Shown piece by piece: positions 43,542-44,770 of a DNA stretch of 44,770 nucleotides. The notes beneath the pieces are model-generated. The model was not told the DNA's origin. It saw only the letters and a list, made by a program, of their open reading frames with translations, and made no database searches. Each line of letters starts with the position of its first letter. Within the stretch, counting starts at the first letter, position 1. Position numbers and translations under genes: made by a program. The stretch is taken from the NCBI GenBank assembly GCA_003242685.1, contig QGVD01000024.1, forward strand, positions 1 to 44,770, in the 5' to 3' direction. The stretch is from Pseudomonadota bacterium. Lineage in GTDB: Bacteria > Pseudomonadota > Gammaproteobacteria > Steroidobacterales > Steroidobacteraceae.

Positions 43542-44738
43542 TCAGCCGCGCGGGTAGATCCGACTGTAGGGCACCGCTGCGAGCGGCTCGACCAGATCGG
43601 GGTTGAGCCGCAGCGAGACGACCAGCGTCTCGCCCGGCATTCCGCATTCCCGGCTCACCCGCTCGATCAGCTCCTGCTCCCGCGATTCGCTCGTGAGACG
43701 CCACCAGGGGCGGTGCGACAGGATGCCGAGCACGTAGAGCGGCTCCCCGCCATCGTCGAGTCGCTTGCGGACGAGCAGCGCGCGCCTTACCCCGCCGAGC
43801 TTGCCGAGTCGATGTGCAATGCCGGACACGGTCGCGAGCTCGAGATCGTGCTCGACGAACTCGTCCCCGGCACGGACAGTCTCGCGCTCGCGGCGGAGGA
43901 GGGCGGCACGCTCCTCGAGCTCCCTGCAGCGTCGCTCGAGAGGCTCCGCGAGGTCGTGGCGCCCATGGCGCCGGTGATACTCCGCGATGAGCGCGCAGGC
44001 AGCCTCTTCCGCCGAGGCGTCGAGCTTCGCTGCCGCCTGCAGGTCCTCGATGCCTCGAGCATCCTCGCGCTCGAGAAGCAGGCGGCCGCGGCGGAAGTGC
44101 GCGCCCGCGTGGAACGGATCGTGCTCGAGAAGGAGCGTCAGCAGCTCGAGCGCGGCGTCGCTCGATCCCAGCTCTTCCGTGAGGCACGCGCGCTCCCACA
44201 GCGCATCGAGCTCGAGCGCTTCGGGTGCAGTCCGCTCGAGCTCCGCGAGCCGCGCGCGCCACTCGCACGCCTGCCTGTGGCGCTCGCTCCACCAGCTCCG
44301 TACCTCGCTGCGCCAGCGCTCGTCGAGCTCGCGCGTCAGCGGTCGTGCCGCGCTTCCGAGAAACGCTTCTGCGGCGTTCGTTTCCACGGCGGGCGGAACG
44401 AAGGGCCCGATACCCAGTGCCTGCAGCCGATCGGCGAGGCACGGATGCGTGTCGTCGTAACCGGTGCGGCGCGCGAGCGAGCGTCCGAGCCATTGCTGTG
44501 CGGCGTCCCGCGGCCCGGGCTGCTGCAGCGCTCGTCCCAGCATGGAGAACGGCGCGAGCGCCGGCTCGGGGTCGGTCGTTGCGCGTTTGAACACGGCGGG
44601 CCAGAACTTCTCGCCGAGGAAGCCGCCGAGCACGTTGACCCGCACGAGCGCAGCGGCTGCGGCGGGGGGACCCGCCGCCTTTTGCCCCGTCCCCTCCCCC
44701 TTCGACGTCCGGCGACGGGCCCCGGTTCTTTTACACAC
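43542..44738 (-). CDS. C-terminal fragment of an M48-type (Ste24-like) metallopeptidase protein
   Basis: The readable part is the C-terminus of an M48-family membrane peptidase: NVLGGFLGEKFWPAVFKRAT, then DPEPALAPFSMLGRALQQPG, DDTHPCLADRLQALG (the D..HP.L..R motif that follows the catalytic region), a TPR-like helical part (LELLTLLLEHDPFHAGAHFR), and the end PLAAVPYSRIYPRG. The HExxH helix and N-terminal membrane segments should lie to the right, but the frame instead runs into low-complexity sequence, with a GTG at 44738 that I do not accept as a true start. Either the gene continues off the contig or the end is misassembled. Neighbour MFS gene lies 34 bases downstream. Confidence 0.65.
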   Translation of the reverse strand: MCKRTGARRRTSKGEGTGQKAAGPPAAAAALVRVNVLGGFLGEKFWPAVFKRATTDPEPALAPFSMLGRALQQPGPRDAAQQWLGRSLARRTGYDDTHPCLADRLQALGIGPFVPPAVETNAAEAFLGSAARPLTRELDERWRSEVRSWWSERHRQACEWRARLAELERTAPEALELDALWERACLTEELGSSDAALELLTLLLEHDPFHAGAHFRRGRLLLEREDARGIEDLQAAAKLDASAEEAACALIAEYHRRHGRHDLAEPLERRCRELEERAALLRRERETVRAGDEFVEHDLELATVSGIAHRLGKLGGVRRALLVRKRLDDGGEPLYVLGILSHRPWWRLTSESREQELIERVSRECGMPGETLVVSLRLNPDLVEPLAAVPYSRIYPRG

Positions 44739-44770
44739 CTTTAGGCGGCGGCGGAGAGGGGAAGGGGAAA
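44640..44770. other. Low-complexity contig end
   Basis: From about 44640 the sequence is made of runs such as GGCGGGGGGACCC, CCCCTCCCCC, CTTTTACACACCTTTAGG and a purine tail GGGGAAGGGGAAA. It does not resemble the flanking coding sequence and cuts into the M48 gene, which suggests poor assembly at a contig end. Confidence 0.5.

Overview
The window is a GC-rich, gene-dense stretch of a proteobacterial chromosome, most likely Gammaproteobacteria. The reasons are the order yebC-ruvCAB-ybgC-tolQRAB-pal-cpoB-queE-queC, a RelA-type synthetase with a degenerate hydrolase half, and a sucA-sucB-lpd operon. The lineage within the class (something near Steroidobacterales/Nevskiales) is only a guess from the TonB receptors and the stilbene-dioxygenase-like enzyme. 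Both ends cut genes, and the right end runs into odd low-complexity sequence, so this is probably an assembly contig rather than a slice of a finished genome.

Positions 1-7802 hold most of an N-methylglutamate (NMG) pathway for methylamine use: mgdC (truncated at the left edge), mgdD, gmaS, mgsA, mgsB and mgsC, all on the plus strand and tightly spaced or overlapping. GmaS would make gamma-glutamylmethylamide from glutamate and methylamine, MgsABC would make N-methylglutamate, and MgdABCD would oxidise it back to glutamate plus a C1 unit. mgdA and mgdB are presumably beyond the left edge. A near-perfect hairpin closes the block.

Positions 7900-13800 are mixed single genes: a PduL-type phosphotransacylase, a membrane-anchored histidine phosphatase, a YjbQ protein, a peroxiredoxin (minus strand), tRNA-Ala(CGC) and tRNA-Arg(CCT) behind a recognisable promoter, a BON+SRPBCC protein, a site-2 protease with CBS domains (minus strand) and a DUF5658-like membrane protein.

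Positions 13956-31571 are core genome: the 2-oxoglutarate dehydrogenase operon, a convergent relA, then divergently yebC and the Holliday-junction genes ruvCAB, the complete Tol-Pal operon, two queuosine genes and tRNA-Lys(TTT).

Positions 31737-39940 are accessory: a large TonB-dependent receptor with an N-terminal regulatory-like domain, then a likely operon of lignostilbene-dioxygenase-like carotenoid oxygenase, a second TonB-dependent receptor and a spinster-like MFS transporter. Together these look like an outer-membrane-to-cytoplasm uptake and cleavage route for a phenolic stilbene or a related aromatic; the substrate is unknown. Past it lies an intergenic region with an excellent sigma-54 promoter (40172-40187), an upstream inverted repeat and no obvious large target gene. 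The right flank has a small Cys/His protein, a SnoaL-like exported protein, an exported protein of unknown function, an EntS-like MFS exporter and a broken M48-type peptidase C-terminus.
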